Source: an uncultured Caryophanales bacterium
GTDB taxonomy: Bacteria; Bacillota_I; Bacilli_A; RF39; UBA660
Length of the DNA: 64,000 bases
Assembly: GCA_905206805.1 (NCBI GenBank)
Contig: CAJLIR010000007.1
Coordinates: 9,363 to 73,362 of the forward strand
Direction of reading: 5' to 3'
Shown here: positions 61,728 to 64,000 of the stretch, one piece after another
How the letters are laid out: every line of letters starts with the position of its first letter
Numbering within the stretch: the stretch's first letter is position 1
Notes under the pieces: model-generated
What the model saw: only the letters and a program-made list of their open reading frames with translations
Database searches by the model: none
What the model was told of the DNA's origin: nothing
Translations under genes and position numbers: made by a program

Positions 61728-63020
61728 TTATATTTCAATTATTATTTTTTGTACAAACATATTGCCATAAATATATCTTTTGTTTTCGATTATTTCATTT
61801 TTATCAACAAGTTGTTTCATTAATGTCAAACCATATCCATGGCCATTTCCCTTTGTAGTATAACCACTACTTTCAATATTTCCTAAATCAATTAATCCAT
61901 CAAAATTATTAGACACAGTAATTATAAATTTATTATCTTCCTTTTTCATTTCAATATCAATATTTTTTTGTTCTAAGTTCTCTACAGCTTGAATTGCATT
62001 ATCTAAAATTACTCCAACTATTTTGCATATATCTTTATTAACACTGATACATAAATTTTCAAGTTTTACCTTTCTTATTTTTGATTCTATTTTTAAATCA
62101 ACTTTTATATTTTTGTCTTTCATTGCTAACAGTTTATAATATACCAACCCTCTTAATCCACCTGATGGAATTAAATTAGTTTTGTAGAAAAAATCTTCAT
62201 CATCTTCTTTTCTCTCAGATATAATACTATCAATATATTCATCAAGTTTTTTATCATGTTTAACCAACATTCCCTTTAAAACTAATAATTGATTTTTATT
62301 TTCATGATTTGCAACCTTTTGATAATCTAACATTTTTTCATATTCATTTAAATTTTTCAACACCGCTTCATACTCATATTGCATTTTTAAACCATTACTT
62401 TTTTCCTTAAATAAAATCATTGTAATTGTAGTATATGTTATAATAACACCCAAACTAAATATAAATCTCATTTTTGAAGATGTATCAAAATAATTAATAT
62501 AAACTATAATACTAATTGATAAGGATAAAATTATAATAAGTAACACAGAATAATATTTTTCTGAATCGTCAATTTTATTTAAAGATTTTTTTAATATATC
62601 ATTAAATCTTGGAATTTTAATAATTAAAACTAATATCAATGATATACCAATGTTTCCCAATAACATTCCGTAAAATGTTTCCGTTTGCATATTTAATGCA
62701 AAAACAACTATTATTGCAAATATAAGTTCCGAAACAACACTTATTATCCATGTAAATGCAGAGGCAATCAGAGTTTCTTTAATTGTTTTTTTAAAAACCG
62801 TTGTAATAATTAGTGACATGATAAATATAAAGAGTAAATACCGCAAAAAGATCATTGTACTATGATAACTAATGATTAAGTAAATAGATAATAAAATAAC
62901 TGAAATAATATATTTAAGCAATCCATTCTTTTTTACTGATAGTTCTAATATCGTACTCATAATATAAATAGTTGAAATGGATAAAATTACTGCTCCTATA
63001 ATATCAAATAGTAATTTCAT
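61728..63020 (-). CDS. agrC: AgrC-like sensor histidine kinase
   Basis: The 430-residue protein has six or so N-terminal membrane spans (about 1-200), a coiled dimerisation helix with the phospho-acceptor histidine in KVANHENKNQLLVLKGMLVK, and a GHKL ATPase domain with VILDNAIQAVEN (N box) and KGNGHGYGLTLMKQLVDK (G boxes). It is the likely receptor for the AgrD peptide. It is the second gene of an agrA-agrC operon (two bases between), the reverse of the S. aureus order. Confidence 0.9.
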   Translation of the reverse strand: MKLLFDIIGAVILSISTIYIMSTILELSVKKNGLLKYIISVILLSIYLIISYHSTMIFLRYLLFIFIMSLIITTVFKKTIKETLIASAFTWIISVVSELIFAIIVVFALNMQTETFYGMLLGNIGISLILVLIIKIPRFNDILKKSLNKIDDSEKYYSVLLIIILSLSISIIVYINYFDTSSKMRFIFSLGVIITYTTITMILFKEKSNGLKMQYEYEAVLKNLNEYEKMLDYQKVANHENKNQLLVLKGMLVKHDKKLDEYIDSIISERKEDDEDFFYKTNLIPSGGLRGLVYYKLLAMKDKNIKVDLKIESKIRKVKLENLCISVNKDICKIVGVILDNAIQAVENLEQKNIDIEMKKEDNKFIITVSNNFDGLIDLGNIESSGYTTKGNGHGYGLTLMKQLVDKNEIIENKRYIYGNMFVQKIIIEI

Positions 63021-63022
63021 TC

Positions 63023-63724
63023 CTACACCAATTCCTTTCTAAAACTTTTTGCTAATAAATCTACTTTATCTCCATTATCAAATATAATTTCATTATTTTT
63101 CTTATCTATTGTTCTAATACGATCTACATTAACAATACATGCTCTATGGGAATGCTTAAATTGATGTGGTAGTAGCTTTTCCATTTCAACTAACGTTTTT
63201 GATACTTTTATAGTAGCATAATCAGTTTTTATAATTAATTTTCTTTCAAGGGTATCTGTAGTAATATAAATTAAATTTCTTACAGGTATCGTATAAATCG
63301 CATTTTGATCTTCAAATCTAATCGCCATTTTCTTTCCAACTAATTCCATTGCTTTTTGAATAGCAGATTCTAATCTTTCATCTGCATTTTCATATTTGCA
63401 AATGAATGTTAAAAACATTATTTCTTCCTTAAGTAAAAGTGAGCCAACTTCATTATGTGATGTCAAAAATATAATAGCGCTATCGACATCATTTTCCCTA
63501 ATTTTTCTTGCTACATTAATACCAGATTGAGATGGAACTTCAACATCTAATATATAAATTTTATATTGTAGTTTTGCAGTAACCATTTCCATAAATTCGT
63601 CATTATAATCTAAAAATGGATGAACCTCATAATCATTTGCGTTATTCATCATTATGTCATTAATTTTTAAAACTAAATTATCTAATAAATTTTTATTATC
63701 GTCACATACAATAAAATGAATCAT
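63023..63724 (-). CDS. agrA: AgrA-like LytTR response regulator
   Basis: The 233-residue protein has a receiver domain (FIVCDDNKNLLDNLVLKIND; phospho-acceptor Asp in YILDVEVPSQSG; FLTSHNE) and a C-terminal LytTR DNA-binding domain (RKLIIKTDYATIKVSKTLVE, HQFKHSHRACIVNVDRIRTI). It should be phosphorylated by AgrC and activate agrBD. GGAGTGGTG precedes the start. A promoter lies at 63787-63815. Confidence 0.92.
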   Translation of the reverse strand: MIHFIVCDDNKNLLDNLVLKINDIMMNNANDYEVHPFLDYNDEFMEMVTAKLQYKIYILDVEVPSQSGINVARKIRENDVDSAIIFLTSHNEVGSLLLKEEIMFLTFICKYENADERLESAIQKAMELVGKKMAIRFEDQNAIYTIPVRNLIYITTDTLERKLIIKTDYATIKVSKTLVEMEKLLPHQFKHSHRACIVNVDRIRTIDKKNNEIIFDNGDKVDLLAKSFRKELV

Positions 63725-63786
63725 AAATCACCACTCCAAAATAAAATAAAAAAATTGCTAGTTGCAAACCTTTATCATACTAGTAA

Positions 63787-63815
63787 ATAGTACCATATTT
63801 TGACATTTTTTGCAA
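63787..63815 (-). promoter_or_regulatory. Promoter of agrAC
   Basis: On the minus strand TTGCAA (63810-63815), 17 bases, TACTAT (63787-63792), about 60 bases before agrA. Confidence 0.5.
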
Positions 63816-63870
63816 TGAATTTTCATGCAAGAAAAAGGGTATTTCGTGCAAATAACTATTAATATATAAT

Positions 63871-63905
63871 AAAAAATACTAGGTAATTTTTGCCTAGTAT
63901 TTATT
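63871..63905 (-). terminator. Terminator of the gene at the right edge
   Basis: ATACTAGG and CCTAGTAT pair around TAATTTTTG, followed by T residues on the minus strand, 15 bases past the stop at 63920. Confidence 0.65.
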
Positions 63906-63919
63906 TTATATACAAGATT

Positions 63920-64000
63920 TTATCTGTTATTTTCGGTTAATGAACTTAAATCTATTTCACTTGGTGGTTTACTCATATCTAGTAATTCTTTTGGTATTTC
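63920..64000 (-). CDS. C-terminal end of a gene cut by the window edge
   Basis: The last 26 codons read EIPKELLDMSKPPSEIDLSS then LTENNR and stop TAA at 63920-63922. The terminator just after supports a real gene end. The product cannot be named from this piece. Confidence 0.55.
   Translation of the reverse strand, partial: EIPKELLDMSKPPSEIDLSSLTENNR

Overview
The window is a very AT-rich stretch of a low-GC Gram-positive genome (Bacillota, probably a gut Bacilli or RF39-like lineage). Clues are the cdaA-cdaR pair, addBA, a short agr quorum-sensing locus, Bacillus-like tRNA clusters, a YutH-like spore coat kinase homologue and a collagen-like, exosporium-type protein. Genes use the standard code with good AGGAGG-type ribosome sites. 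The taxonomic guess is inference only.

Region 1 (1 to about 12.93 kb) is an integrative mobilizable element. A large serine recombinase runs off the left edge. A MobV relaxase lies near the right end, which appears to interrupt a LolA/GerS-like lipoprotein gene (its truncated 5' part is at 12910-13224). Between them lie SSB-like and helix-turn-helix proteins, an XRE regulator with a shared operator, and a hairpin-rich segment with an oriT-like site. The main cargo is a complete diversity-generating retroelement (DGR), all on the minus strand: Avd (9351-9941), template repeat TR (9181-9260), reverse transcriptase (7952-8980) and a target gene (5880-7886). The target holds variable repeat VR at 7578-7657. 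TR and VR differ at 11 of 80 positions, and all 11 are adenines in TR (coding sense). Unusually, VR lies near the N-terminus of the target, in a C-type-lectin/DUF6273-like domain that precedes a MoxR-type AAA+ ATPase. Translationally coupled downstream genes encode a small degenerate AAA-like protein and a HExxH-metallopeptidase/VWA protein. I read the set as a diversifying cytoplasmic sensor wired to a MoxR-VWA machine.

Region 2 (13-28 kb) is mostly housekeeping: a DUF378 protein, cdaR and cdaA (c-di-AMP synthesis), an acidic membrane protein, trmL, a thioredoxin-like membrane protein, addB and addA, a TraB/GumN lipoprotein, an SGNH hydrolase and an IspH-polyprenyl synthase fusion.

Region 3 (28-39 kb) is a defence-like island: a helicase carrying eight helicase-associated repeats, flanked by partial paralogues and duplicated promoters, followed by a three-gene set (TerB_N protein, DUF2791/BrxD-like ATPase, Lhr-like helicase) matching the Shango layout.

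Region 4 (39-48.8 kb) has 13 tRNA genes in two clusters around a D,D-carboxypeptidase and an FAD oxidoreductase, then an S1-domain protein, a NifU-like protein, a YutH-like protein, several exported or unknown proteins and a collagen-like protein.

Region 5 (48.9-56.7 kb) looks like an accretion of integrative elements at the 3' end of secA. Two displaced SEC-C tails (48895 and 52581) mark former junctions. Cargo includes a PfkB-SIS fusion, GNAT enzymes (one broken), RhuM, a frameshifted tyrosine integrase and an ApeA-like HEPN protein. Region 6 (56.7-64 kb) has secA, hpf, a cold-shock gene and an agr system with agrBD convergent to agrAC; agrD is only 40 codons long.
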